Made by a program: the position numbers and the translations under genes. Positions 1 through 7,368 of a DNA stretch of 64,000 nucleotides are shown piece by piece; the first letter of the stretch is position 1, and each line of letters starts with the position of its first letter. The DNA lies in the NCBI GenBank assembly GCA_963716095.1, contig CAVQSV010000023.1:744001-808000 (forward strand), in the 5' to 3' direction. The DNA comes from Sva-07 sp963716095 (lineage in GTDB: Bacteria; Actinomycetota; Acidimicrobiia; Acidimicrobiales; Ilumatobacteraceae). Under the pieces are notes generated by a model. It saw only the letters and a list, made by a program, of their open reading frames with translations. It was not told the origin of the DNA and made no database searches.

Positions 1-1136
1 CGATCACCGCAGTGCCGTCAGCGGAGTTCGCCGCTCGACTCACCGCAGAACTCGCGCCAGCGACGCCGCAACAGGTCGCCGAGTGGCGTGCACTCGGGCT
101 GGCCACCGGCCCGGTCGACGACGCCACGATCACCCCGCAGCTCGCCGGCTGGCGCGACGTGGTCTACGCCACCGACGACGGCCAGGTGTACCACGACGCC
201 GGTGTGGCGGCCGGCCCTGGCCTCGATGCCGAACTGACGCAGGCGGTGGCTGCTGCATCGCTCGATCAGCAGTACTCCTGGTCGCGCGATCAGGCGCAAC
301 GATCGGTCGACGACAACGTGGCCACGTCGGCGGAGGTGCTCCGCCAGACCCGGGCCATCCAGCGCAGCTCCGATTTCGCCGGCGCAATTGCGCCTGTCCC
401 GACGGCGCAGCTCGACGGACTCCCCGCCGTCGTCGCCTATCAGCTGCTGGCTCCGCACGTGTTCGCAGAGTTCCCGACCACCGACGAACCGAACCAGCTG
501 ATCGCCCTCGCGTCGAGCGGCCAGGATCCCGTCGGCGATGCCGCCCCGGTCCCTCCGTCGCTGCCCGTGCTGGCCGACGGCGACGTGATGACCGATTCAC
601 CGGTGATGCAGGACCGGTCGTTCTGGTTCCTCGTGTTCGCCGGCCTGCTCGACGGCCCGACCGCGTTCTCCGCGAGCGAGGCCATCGTCGAGAACTCGGT
701 GGTCCACGCCACACGCGGAGCGACCGAATGTGTCTATGCCACCTTCTCCGGTGGCGGCGTCGACGAGACCGCCATGCTGCGGTCGGCGCTCAGCACGTGG
801 AGCGAACGGGCGCCCGCCGAGTTCGCGAGCTCGGTCACCGCCCTGCCGGACGGCTCGCTGCAGCTGTCGTCGTGTGATCCCGGGGCTGCGTTCGCTGCGC
901 CGCTGCGGGCCACAGCAGTCGATGAACTGATCGCGTACCGCTCGCTGGAGCTCGCGACCGCAGAAGCGGTCGCCGAACAAGGTGGAGGCGACCCCGAGTT
1001 CACCTTCGTGTGGAATCTGATCACGTCGTCGACCATGCCGAACGACGTGGCGACGCTCTCGGCCGGATCACCGCCCGGCCAGATCGCCACCGTCGCCAGC
1101 GATTCCGTCGCCGCGCTGTACGACCTCGCCGGCTGA
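1..1136 (+). CDS. Hypothetical protein, 3' part (5' end outside window)
   Basis: The reading frame is open from the first bases of the window to a TGA, so this is the C-terminal part (about 377 residues) of a longer protein whose start is not visible. The GTG at position 12 is only the first start-like codon and need not be real. The protein is rich in Ala, Asp, Ser and Thr and poor in Cys and Lys. I see no transmembrane segment or catalytic motif in this part. A hydrophobic patch (FWFLVFAGLLDG) lies near residue 205. The composition would suit an exported actinobacterial protein, but that is a guess. It converges on yajQ with about 30 nt between the two stops. I do not recognise the family. 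Confidence 0.6.
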   Translation, partial: ITAVPSAEFAARLTAELAPATPQQVAEWRALGLATGPVDDATITPQLAGWRDVVYATDDGQVYHDAGVAAGPGLDAELTQAVAAASLDQQYSWSRDQAQRSVDDNVATSAEVLRQTRAIQRSSDFAGAIAPVPTAQLDGLPAVVAYQLLAPHVFAEFPTTDEPNQLIALASSGQDPVGDAAPVPPSLPVLADGDVMTDSPVMQDRSFWFLVFAGLLDGPTAFSASEAIVENSVVHATRGATECVYATFSGGGVDETAMLRSALSTWSERAPAEFASSVTALPDGSLQLSSCDPGAAFAAPLRATAVDELIAYRSLELATAEAVAEQGGGDPEFTFVWNLITSSTMPNDVATLSAGSPPGQIATVASDSVAALYDLAG

Positions 1137-1166
1137 CCGACGGCCGCCACCACCAACCCGGCGCGC

Positions 1167-1655
1167 TCAGTCGCGGAAGTTCTGGAACTGCAGCGGGATG
1201 CCGATGTCCTCGGCCTTCAACATCGCGATCACGTCCTGGAGGGCGTCCCGCTTCTTCGCCGACACCCGAATCGACTCGCCCTGGGTCTGGCTGGATGTCC
1301 CCTTCGGTGCGTTGGCCTTGATCAGCTTGTTGATCTCCTTGGCCTTGTCGGACGAGATCCCCACCTTGATGGTGACCACCTGACGAACGGTGTCCTGAGT
1401 GGCGTCCTGGACGTCGCCGTAGTCGACGCCACGCAGCGACACCCCTCGCTTGACGAGCTTCTCCTCGAGGACGGTGCGCAGCGCGTCGAGCCGATCGCGG
1501 CTCACGGTGGCCAAGGTGATCACCATCTCGTTCTGCTCGATCGTGGAGTTGGTGTTCTTGAAATCGAACCGGTTGGCGATCTCGCGCTGCGCCTGGTCGA
1601 CAGCGTTGCGGACCTCCTGGGCATCGACTTCGGATACGACATCGAACGTTGGCAT
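1167..1655 (-). CDS. yajQ: YajQ family nucleotide-binding protein
   Basis: This 162-residue protein matches the YajQ/UPF0234 family in length (about 163) and sequence: it starts MPTFDVVSEVD and has the family block NRFDFKNTNSTIE near residue 30 and a C-terminal IPLQFQNFRD. Family members are small two-domain proteins that bind nucleic acid or cyclic di-GMP; in some bacteria they act as c-di-GMP receptors. The longer frame upstream of this ATG was rejected, because the homologous N-terminus is MPTFDV and a TACCCT box lies exactly 7 nt upstream with no Shine-Dalgarno, the pattern of a leaderless mRNA. A PAS-GGDEF-EAL protein elsewhere in the window could make or break the ligand, but no link is shown. 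Confidence 0.93.
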   Translation of the reverse strand: MPTFDVVSEVDAQEVRNAVDQAQREIANRFDFKNTNSTIEQNEMVITLATVSRDRLDALRTVLEEKLVKRGVSLRGVDYGDVQDATQDTVRQVVTIKVGISSDKAKEINKLIKANAPKGTSSQTQGESIRVSAKKRDALQDVIAMLKAEDIGIPLQFQNFRD

Positions 1656-1662
1656 GGCGTTC

Positions 1663-1668
1663 AGGGTA
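1663..1668 (-). promoter_or_regulatory. Leaderless-type -10 box of yajQ
   Basis: On the minus strand TACCCT is followed by 7 nt and then the ATG of yajQ. There is no purine-rich ribosome-binding site. No good -35 hexamer is seen 17 nt upstream. The spacing is that expected when transcription starts at or next to the start codon. Confidence 0.45.
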
Positions 1669-1699
1669 ACGACCGGTACGCTCTCAGCGCTCAACCAAT

Positions 1700-1784
1700 G
1701 GGTCGGTGCCCGAGCGGCCAAAGGGAGCAGACTGTAAATCTGCCGGCATTGCCTTCGAAGGTTCAAATCCTTCCCGGCCCACCA
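1700..1784 (+). tRNA. tRNA-Tyr (GTA)
   Basis: The acceptor stem GGGTCGG pairs with CCGGCCC (one T-G pair), followed by the discriminator A and an encoded CCA. The anticodon stem GCAGA/TCTGC encloses loop CTGTAAA, giving anticodon GTA. The long variable arm makes this a class II tRNA, as expected for bacterial Tyr. It heads a tRNA-Tyr/Thr/Met-tuf-tRNA-Trp-secE-nusG array like the tufB region of proteobacteria, although the inverted GNAT gene and a terminator separate it from tRNA-Thr. Confidence 0.95.
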
Positions 1785-1827
1785 CGTCGAAACGCTGGCG
1801 CCTCGTGCGCCAGCGTTTCGACGTTTT
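1784..1827 (+). terminator. Rho-independent terminator after tRNA-Tyr
   Basis: A perfect 18-bp inverted repeat (1784-1801 with 1807-1824, loop CTCGT) begins at the last base of the tRNA and runs into TTTT. It ends at the stop codon of the convergent GNAT gene, so it may separate both transcripts. The T-run favours the + strand. Confidence 0.9.
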
Positions 1828-2312
1828 CAGAGCATCAGTTGCAGCACCGCAACGTCGAGCCAGCGGTTGAACTTGCGCCCGACTTCGCGCTCGACGCCGA
1901 CGAGTTCGAATCCGCAGCCCAGGTGGAGCGCGCGCGACGCCGTGCCGCTCGCCTCGACCCGGGCGACGATCGAGTGGAACCCGGAGTCTGCAGCAATGCC
2001 GATCACGTGCTCCATCAGCGTGCGACCGATGCCGAGCCGAGGATGCTCGCGCGACACATACACCGAGTTCTCCACGGTGGTTCGATACGCCGGGCGCTCC
2101 TTGTACGGCGACAGCGAGGCGAATCCGACGACCTGCCCATCGATCGTTGCCACGACCGCCGAGAACGCTCCCGATCGTGCTGAGATCCAGCTGCGCTGTT
2201 CGTCCAGCGTCCGCGGCACCAGGTCGAAGGTGCTGGTGTGGTTCTCGACCTCGACGTTGTAGATGGCGGCGATCGCCGGGGCGTCGTCGAGCGTTGCGAG
2301 ACGTACCGACAC
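1827..2312 (-). CDS. GNAT N-acetyltransferase, phosphinothricin-acetyltransferase type
   Basis: The protein has about 161 residues with a GNAT fold: an N-terminal RLATLDDAPAIAAIYN block, a central VVGFASLSPYKERPAY strand region, and the acetyl-CoA-binding loop RLGIGRTLM (the R/QxxGxG/A motif). The block IYNVEVENHTSTFD and the YKERPAYR segment resemble the Pat/Bar and MddA branch, which acetylates phosphinothricin, methionine sulfoximine or similar amino acids. The substrate cannot be read from the sequence. I chose the GTG that begins VSVRLATLDD because homology starts there. The frame is open further upstream but the added residues are Pro/Arg-rich and look non-coding. No clear Shine-Dalgarno precedes the GTG, so the start is uncertain. 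Confidence 0.82.
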   Translation of the reverse strand: MSVRLATLDDAPAIAAIYNVEVENHTSTFDLVPRTLDEQRSWISARSGAFSAVVATIDGQVVGFASLSPYKERPAYRTTVENSVYVSREHPRLGIGRTLMEHVIGIAADSGFHSIVARVEASGTASRALHLGCGFELVGVEREVGRKFNRWLDVAVLQLML

Positions 2313-2504
2313 CAGGTCGGCACGGCGCGCAGGAGTTGGCGACGGGGGTGGCGACACGTCGGTCGAGAGTAGTGGGACACGGCGCGAAGTCCGCGGTGGT
2401 TGTCTCGGCGGCGGCGGTACACTCGTCGGCTGGTCCGCGGCAGTGCCGCGTCCCGAAGGGTGCCCCAGGTACCGCAACAAACGGTGCTTGCACCCGTCAA
2501 GAAC

Positions 2505-2577
2505 GCCCTCTTAGCTCAGTCGGTAGAGCACAGCCATGGTAAGGCTGGTGTCGTGGGTTCGATTCCCACAGAGGGCT
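2505..2577 (+). tRNA. tRNA-Thr (GGT)
   Basis: Acceptor stem GCCCTCT/AGAGGGC with discriminator T; anticodon stem CAGCC/GGCTG around loop ATGGTAA gives anticodon GGT. The T-loop is GTTCGATTC. CCA is not encoded. The gap upstream back to the GNAT gene (about 190 nt) shows a TACACT box near 2416-2421 but no convincing -35. Confidence 0.95.
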
Positions 2578-2621
2578 CGACCAAGTGGTCGGGCGTCAGT
2601 CCGGTCACGAGCCAAACCCCT

Positions 2622-2698
2622 GGCGGCGTAGCTCAGTTGGTCAGAGCATCCGGCTCATAATCGGAAGGTCATCGGTTCAAGTCCGATCGCCGCTACCA
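2622..2698 (+). tRNA. tRNA-Met (CAT)
   Basis: Acceptor stem GGCGGCG/CGCCGCT (one G-T), encoded ACCA end, and anticodon loop CTCATAA with anticodon CAT. The anticodon stem lacks the three G-C pairs of initiator tRNA, so this is an elongator-type tRNA. An Ile tRNA with lysidine-modified CAT cannot be excluded by eye. It ends 54 nt before tuf copy 1 and probably shares its transcript. Confidence 0.92.
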
Positions 2699-2752
2699 GA
2701 ACAATCAGACAACCAGTTCCAAACGGACAGTCACCTCAGGAGTCAAGAGGAC

Positions 2753-3938
2753 ATGAGCAAGCAGAAGTTCGAGCGCACTAAGCCGCACGTGAATATTGGC
2801 ACGATGGGTCATATTGACCATGGGAAGACGACGTTGACGGCGGCGATTTCGAAGACGTTGGCGGATCGTGGGTTGGCTGAGTATCAGGCGTTTGACACGA
2901 TTGACAAGGCGCCGGAGGAGAAGGCGCGTGGGATCACGATCTCGATTGCTCATATTGAGTACGAGACGGAGAATCGTCATTACGCGCATGTTGATATGCC
3001 GGGTCATGCTGACTACATCAAGAACATGATCACGGGTGCTGCGCAGGTTGATGGTGCGATTTTGGTGGTGGCTGCGACGGATGGTCCGATGCCGCAGACG
3101 CGTGAGCATGTGTTGTTGGCGCGTCAGGTTGGTGTGCCGTACATCGTTGTGGCGTTGAACAAGGCGGACATGGTTGATGATGAGGAGCTGATCGAGTTGG
3201 TGGAGCTCGAGGTTCGTGAGTTGCTCAATGAGTATGAGTTCCCTGGTGATGATGCTCCGGTGATTCAGGTGTCGGCGTCTCAAGGCTCTTGAGGGTGAGG
3301 CTGAGTGGCAGGAGAAGATCATGGAGTTGATGGCTGCGTGTGATGAGTCGATTCCGGAGCCGGTGCGTGAGTTGGACAAGCCGTTCTTGATGCCGATCGA
3401 GGATGTGTTCACGATCACGGGTCGTGGCACGGTGGTGACGGGCAAGGTGGAGCAGGGCGTCATCAACACTGGTGATGAGATCGAGATCGTTGGGTTGCGT
3501 GAGACGCAGAAGACGACGTGTACGGGTGTTGAGATGTTCCGTAAGTTGCTCGATGAGGGCCAGGCGGGTGACAACATTGGTGCGTTGTTGCGTGGTACGG
3601 CGAAGGAAGATGTTGAGCGTGGGCAGGTGTTGTGTAAGCCCGGCAGCATTACGCCGCACACCAATTTCGAGGGTCAGGTGTACATTTTGACCAAGGATGA
3701 GGGTGGGCGTCACAAGCCGTTCTTCAACAATTATCGGCCGCAGTTCTTCTTCCGGACGACGGATGTGACTGGCACGATCGAGTTGCCGTCGGGGACGGAG
3801 ATGGTGATGCCTGGTGACAATGTCGAGATGACGGTGGAGTTGGGTAAGCCGATCGCGATGGACGAAGGCCTTCGGTTCGCGATTCGTGAGGGTGGCCGCA
3901 CGGTTGGTGCCGGCCGCGTCACCAAGATCCTCAAGTGA
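2753..3938 (+). CDS. tuf: Elongation factor Tu, copy 1, requiring a +1 frameshift
   Basis: EF-Tu is the GTPase that delivers aminoacyl-tRNA to the ribosome. Visible motifs: P-loop GHIDHGKT (residues 19-26), DMPGH (81-85), NKAD (136-139), then domains II and III ending in GRVTKILK. The frame from the ATG runs to GCG (Ala175) and then meets TCT CAA GGC TCT TGA, which would stop translation after 179 residues. Skipping the T at 3278 gives CTC AAG GCT CTT GAG, i.e. LKALE, and restores a normal 394-residue EF-Tu. The shift falls inside the G5 guanine-binding motif SAL. Codon use (many GAT, CAT, TTG, GGG, GTT) is unlike the C-ending codons of neighbouring genes. An AGGAG lies 7 nt before ATG 3321, so a separate C-terminal product is conceivable. 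Programmed shift, mutation or sequence error cannot be told apart here. Confidence 0.9.
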
Positions 3939-3976
3939 TTTGATCCGATTCAGGATCCGAGAGAGAGAAGTTCGAT

Positions 3977-4141
3977 ATGGCCAAGAGTGACAAGCGGGTC
4001 AAAGTGACCCTCGAGTGCACCGAGTGCAAACGGCGCAACTACATCACGATGAAGTCGAAGATCAACGACCGTGAGCGCCTCGAGATGAAGAAGTACTGCG
4101 CCAACGAGCGTCAGCACACCCTCCACAAGGAGACCCGCTGA
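3977..4141 (+). CDS. rpmG: Ribosomal protein bL33
   Basis: This 54-residue basic protein begins MAKSDKRVKVTLECTECK and ends QHTLHKETR, the pattern of bL33 in the large subunit near the E site. The first zinc pair CxxC (Cys14, Cys17) is present. The usual second pair CPNC reads CANE here, so Cys41 is kept and the fourth ligand is replaced by Glu44. It may bind zinc weakly or not at all. A purine-rich GAGAGAGAAG lies just upstream. The gene sits between tuf and tRNA-Trp/secE, a common place for rpmG. Confidence 0.95.
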   Translation: MAKSDKRVKVTLECTECKRRNYITMKSKINDRERLEMKKYCANERQHTLHKETR

Positions 4142-4245
4142 CCCCAAGGCGCTGAGAGACGGGCAGCGAGTGCGGTCGGCAACGGCCACAGTCAGCCTTC
4201 TGGGATCGCTGGTACCCTCGCTGGGTACTCGGCGTGTCCCGCCCG

Positions 4246-4318
4246 AGGGCAGTAGCTCAGCTGGTAGAGCATCGGTCTCCAAAACCGACGGTCGGGGGTT
4301 CGAGTCCCTCCTGCCCTG
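4246..4318 (+). tRNA. tRNA-Trp (CCA)
   Basis: Acceptor stem AGGGCAG/CTGCCCT with discriminator G; anticodon stem TCGGT/ACCGA with loop CTCCAAA gives anticodon CCA. The 3' CCA is not encoded. It lies directly upstream of secE, the widely conserved rpmG-tRNA-Trp-secE-nusG order. Confidence 0.95.
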
Positions 4319-4354
4319 CCCACCACCGAACGAGAAATCACCGACACCGTGTCA

Positions 4355-4651
4355 ATGGACGAACTGAACCGCGAGCAGAAGCGACAGCTTCGCAAAATGG
4401 GTGCCCTGGACGAGCAGGGCAAGCCCACGCGCGCCCAGAAGCAGGCACCGAAGAAGAAGACCGACCGGGTCGGGCCTCGCCAGTACCTCCGTGAGGTGCG
4501 CGACGAGATGCGCAAGGTCGCCTGGCCGAAGCAGCCAGAGGTCAAGCGCTACTCGATCATCGTGATCTTCACCGTCGTGATCTACACCGCCCTCGTCGGT
4601 GGCTTCGACTACCTGTTCGGTGAACTCTCCAAGTGGTTCTACTCGAGCTGA
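4355..4651 (+). CDS. secE: Preprotein translocase subunit SecE
   Basis: A 98-residue protein with a charged N-terminus and the SecE signature LREVRDEMRKVAWPKQPEV (about residues 48-66), followed by one transmembrane segment (YSIIVIFTVVIYTALVGG). SecE clamps SecY in the SecYEG channel. An in-frame GTG 6 nt upstream (position 4349) is an alternative start adding two residues; I prefer the ATG. Neither has a strong Shine-Dalgarno. The stop is separated from the nusG ATG by one base, so the two are probably coupled. Confidence 0.95.
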   Translation: MDELNREQKRQLRKMGALDEQGKPTRAQKQAPKKKTDRVGPRQYLREVRDEMRKVAWPKQPEVKRYSIIVIFTVVIYTALVGGFDYLFGELSKWFYSS

Positions 4652-4652
4652 C

Positions 4653-5513
4653 ATGACCGACGACCTGACTGAGACGACCGACATGAGCAACGACGAAGTG
4701 ACCACCGACGAAGTGACCGCCGACGCCGCCCCGAACCCCCTCGACCTCCTCCCGACGGGCGACACCGACGTCCTCGCTGACGCTGCCGTCCTCGACGACG
4801 AGTCCGACACCGGTTCGGATGTCGCCGAAGAGGTCGCAGCCGTCCATGTCGAATCGGACGAGACGCAGGCTGCCGAAGAGGACGAGGCGGCCGAAGAGGA
4901 CGAGGCGGCCGCCGAGGCAAGCGCCGACGAGGAGCCCGTCGAGCCGGTCGACGACCCCACCACGCGCCCCGGGCAGTGGTATGTGGTCCACACGCAGAGC
5001 GGTTACGAGAAGAAGGTCACCGCCAACCTGCAGGCGCGCATCCAGTCGATGAACATGGAGGACAAGATCTACGAGATCGTCATCCCCATGGAAGAGGTCG
5101 ACGAGTTCAAGAACGGCAAGAAGCAGACCGTGCAGCGCAAGGTCTTCCCCGGCTACCTGCTCGTTCGCTGCCAGATGGACGACGAGTCGTGGTACTGCGT
5201 GCGCAACACGCCTGGCATCACCGGGTTCGTCGGCCAGAGCAAGCACGGCCAGAAGCCGACCCCGCTGTCTCGTCGTGAGGTCAAGACGTTCCTCACCCCG
5301 AAGACCGAGGGCGTCGACGCAGCCCCGCGCCGCAAGGCCAAGCTCGACTACGAAGAAGGCGAGAGCGTGCGCGTGAAGGAAGGCCCGTTCGCCGACTTCA
5401 CCGGCGAGATTGCCGAGATCAACGCCGACCACATGAAGTTGAAGGTCCTCGTCAACATCTTCGGTCGTGAGACCCTGGTGGAGATGGACTTCAGCCAGGT
5501 CGCCAAACTCTGA
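4653..5513 (+). CDS. nusG: Transcription termination/antitermination factor NusG
   Basis: The 286-residue protein has an acidic, low-complexity N-terminal extension of about 105 residues (runs such as AAEEDEAAEEDEAAAEA), then the NGN domain starting at GQWYVVHTQSGYEKKV and a C-terminal KOW domain (EGESVRVKEGPFADF). NusG binds the RNA polymerase clamp and links it to Rho or to ribosomal protein uS10. Long N-terminal extensions are typical of actinobacterial NusG. The start chosen is the ATG one base after the secE stop. A frame open further upstream overlaps secE and was rejected. Confidence 0.96.
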   Translation: MTDDLTETTDMSNDEVTTDEVTADAAPNPLDLLPTGDTDVLADAAVLDDESDTGSDVAEEVAAVHVESDETQAAEEDEAAEEDEAAAEASADEEPVEPVDDPTTRPGQWYVVHTQSGYEKKVTANLQARIQSMNMEDKIYEIVIPMEEVDEFKNGKKQTVQRKVFPGYLLVRCQMDDESWYCVRNTPGITGFVGQSKHGQKPTPLSRREVKTFLTPKTEGVDAAPRRKAKLDYEEGESVRVKEGPFADFTGEIAEINADHMKLKVLVNIFGRETLVEMDFSQVAKL

Positions 5514-5555
5514 TTCGCCTCCGGCGACGGAATACACAGAAACGAGAACATCGCC

Positions 5556-5981
5556 ATGGCGAAGAAGAAAGTACTCACGGTCGTCAAGATCCAGATCGAG
5601 GCCGGCAAGGCCAGCCCTGCGCCGCCTGTCGGCACCGCGCTCGGCCCGCACGGCATCGCGATCATGGACTTCGTGAAGGCCTACAACGCGCAGACCGAGG
5701 CGCAGGCCGGCACCGTCGTGCCGACCGAGATCACGATCTACGAGGACCGCACGTTCGACTTCGTCTTGAAGACGCCGCCGACTGCTGTGCTCATCCGTGA
5801 GAAGGCCGGCCTCGCAAAGGCTGCGAACAACCCGGGTGCTGAAGTGGTCGGTTCGATCACCGAGGCGCAGCTCGAGGAGATCGCGACCATCAAGATGCCC
5901 GACCTGAACGCCTACGACATGGACGCCGCCAAGCTCCAGGTCCGGGGCACCGCCCGCAGCATGGGCATCGAAGTCAAATAG
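5556..5981 (+). CDS. rplK: Ribosomal protein uL11
   Basis: The 141-residue protein begins MAKKKVLTVVKIQIEAGKA and shows the uL11 motifs PAPPVGTALGPHGIAIMDF and the C-terminal rRNA-binding TIKMPDLNAYDMDAA. uL11 forms the base of the GTPase-associated stalk on 23S rRNA. Length is standard (141-143). It lies 42 nt after nusG and 62 nt before rplA, as in most bacteria. Confidence 0.97.
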   Translation: MAKKKVLTVVKIQIEAGKASPAPPVGTALGPHGIAIMDFVKAYNAQTEAQAGTVVPTEITIYEDRTFDFVLKTPPTAVLIREKAGLAKAANNPGAEVVGSITEAQLEEIATIKMPDLNAYDMDAAKLQVRGTARSMGIEVK

Positions 5982-6043
5982 TTCATCCACGCCACGACCG
6001 GGATCACCTCGCCCGGCGGGCCAACCACTGAGGGAGACAGACA

Positions 6044-6736
6044 ATGTCAGGCAAGAAGTACGCAGACGCGCTCAAGAAATTCGACCGGGACCAGTTCTAC
6101 GGCCCGGGCGAGGCCGTCGGGATCGTGAAGACGATGGCATCGGCCAAGTTCGACGAAGGCGTCGACGTGTCGATCCGTCTCGGCGTCGACCCCCGCAAGG
6201 CCGATCAGATGGTGCGTGGCACCGTGGCCCTGCCCGCCGGCACCGGCAAGGACGTGCGTGTCGCAGTGTTCGCCACCGGTGAAGCAGCCGACCAGGCTCG
6301 TGAGGCCGGAGCCGACATCGTCGGCGCCGACGACCTCGCCGCCGATGTCGAAGGCGGCAAGATGGACTTCGATCTCGTGATCGCCACCCCCGACATGATG
6401 CCCACCGTTGGTCGCCTCGGTCGGGTCCTCGGCCCGCGCGGACTGATGCCCAACCCGAAGACCGGCACGGTCACTCCCGACGTCGCCAAGGCGGTCGAGG
6501 ACTTCAAGGGCGGCAAGGTCGAGTACCGCACCGACCGGTACGGCAACGTCCACGTGCCGCTGGGCAAGGCGAGCTTCGAGCCGTCGGCGCTCGAGCAGAA
6601 CTTCCGCGCCGTGATCGACGAGATCCAGCGTGCGAAGCCGGCGTCGGCCAAGGGCCGCTACCTGAGGAAGATCACCGTGTCGTCCACCATGGGCCCCGGC
6701 GTCCATGTCGACACCGGTCGGCTCAAGCCGGAGTGA
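6044..6736 (+). CDS. rplA: Ribosomal protein uL1
   Basis: The 230-residue protein has the uL1 features LGRVLGPRGLMPNPKTGT (about residues 125-142) and KGGKVEYRTDRYGNVH. uL1 binds the mobile L1 stalk near the E site and, in many bacteria, represses its own mRNA. A Shine-Dalgarno GGGAGA precedes the ATG. Transcription from here meets the inverted SHOCT gene, with a long hairpin between them. Confidence 0.97.
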   Translation: MSGKKYADALKKFDRDQFYGPGEAVGIVKTMASAKFDEGVDVSIRLGVDPRKADQMVRGTVALPAGTGKDVRVAVFATGEAADQAREAGADIVGADDLAADVEGGKMDFDLVIATPDMMPTVGRLGRVLGPRGLMPNPKTGTVTPDVAKAVEDFKGGKVEYRTDRYGNVHVPLGKASFEPSALEQNFRAVIDEIQRAKPASAKGRYLRKITVSSTMGPGVHVDTGRLKPE

Positions 6737-6742
6737 CCGACA

Positions 6743-6774
6743 CCGGTGCTCGCTCCACGTGGAACGAGCACCGG
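6743..6774. terminator. Hairpin between convergent rplA and SHOCT gene
   Basis: CCGGTGCTCG (6743-6752) pairs with CGAGCACCGG (6765-6774), and the inner TCCA/TGGA can extend the stem. It lies right after the rplA stop and 16 nt from the stop of the inverted gene. No T-run follows on either strand, so factor-independent termination is plausible but not certain. Confidence 0.6.
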
Positions 6775-6789
6775 CGATCGGTCTGTGGG

Positions 6790-7176
6790 TCAGGAAGCGA
6801 TCAGCTTTGCCTTCGCCGCCGCGAATTCGTCGTCGCTGATTGCGCCGTCCGAGCGGAGGGCGCTGAGCTTGGCGAGCTCGTCGGCGACACTGCCCGAGGA
6901 GCCGCCGGCCACTGAGCGGATGTAGTCGCGGTTGGCCTCGGAGGCTGCCTGAGCGTCGGCGATCGCGCGATCTTGCATGCGCCCGCCACGAACGATCAGA
7001 TAGATCAGCACACCGAGGAATGGGACGAGCAGGACGAGCACCGACCAGCCGGCCTTGCCCCAGCCGCCGAGGTCGGCGCTGCGGAAGATGTCGATGAAGA
7101 TCGAGATCACCAGCCAGATCCAGGCGACCCAGAGGAAGAAGAACAGCATTGCGAAGAACACGTCGAGAATGGGCAT
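6790..7176 (-). CDS. Membrane protein with phospholipase D-nuclease-type N-terminus and SHOCT domain
   Basis: The 128-residue protein has two hydrophobic segments (about residues 3-25 and 38-58, with GVLIYLIVRG), a charged linker, and a C-terminal SHOCT motif (about residues 97-126) containing LAKLSALRSDGAISDDEF. SHOCT is a short oligomerisation module often attached to membrane or stress proteins. The ATG was chosen because AAGGAG lies 8 nt upstream and the membrane segment follows directly. The gene is transcribed against the ribosomal cluster, splitting rplKA from rplJL. Exact role unknown. Confidence 0.85.
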   Translation of the reverse strand: MPILDVFFAMLFFFLWVAWIWLVISIFIDIFRSADLGGWGKAGWSVLVLLVPFLGVLIYLIVRGGRMQDRAIADAQAASEANRDYIRSVAGGSSGSVADELAKLSALRSDGAISDDEFAAAKAKLIAS

Positions 7177-7368
7177 GAAAGCTCCTTGATTGAGCGTTGC
7201 GCTGCAACGCGTTGGTGGTGCGAGACCTGAGGTGCGCTCGCGTGTCATCAGTATCGTGCCACCCGACCCGCCCACCCGGTATCCCCCGTTTGTGGGGAGC
7301 CGAGGTGCAGTTGCCGAAACTCTCGGTACGATCGGTCATTCAGAGAAACGGTCGCTCGCCTGAGACCG

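Noticed and set aside
3287..3293. prfB-like shift at TCT TGA G in tuf copy 1
   Set aside because: The TGA there arises only because T-GAG follows in the correct frame. Copy 2 lacks this hexamer (GTT GGA GGG TGA), and the synonymous differences place the shift earlier, at GCG-T-CTN.
3321..3938. Separate gene for the EF-Tu C-terminal half from ATG 3321
   Set aside because: An AGGAG precedes it, but the AGGAG encodes conserved residues (QEK), and a split would drop about 14 conserved residues of the G domain. Kept only as a remark.
4819..4925. Repeat-like acidic sequence in the nusG 5' region as a DNA repeat element
   Set aside because: It is in frame coding for a low-complexity Glu/Ala/Asp extension known in actinobacterial NusG; there is no repeat structure beyond codon periodicity.
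7312..7342. TTGCCG and TACGAT upstream of rplJ as a promoter
   Set aside because: The spacing is only 10 nt, too short for a sigma-70 type promoter. The TTGGTC/TAATGG pair downstream fits better.
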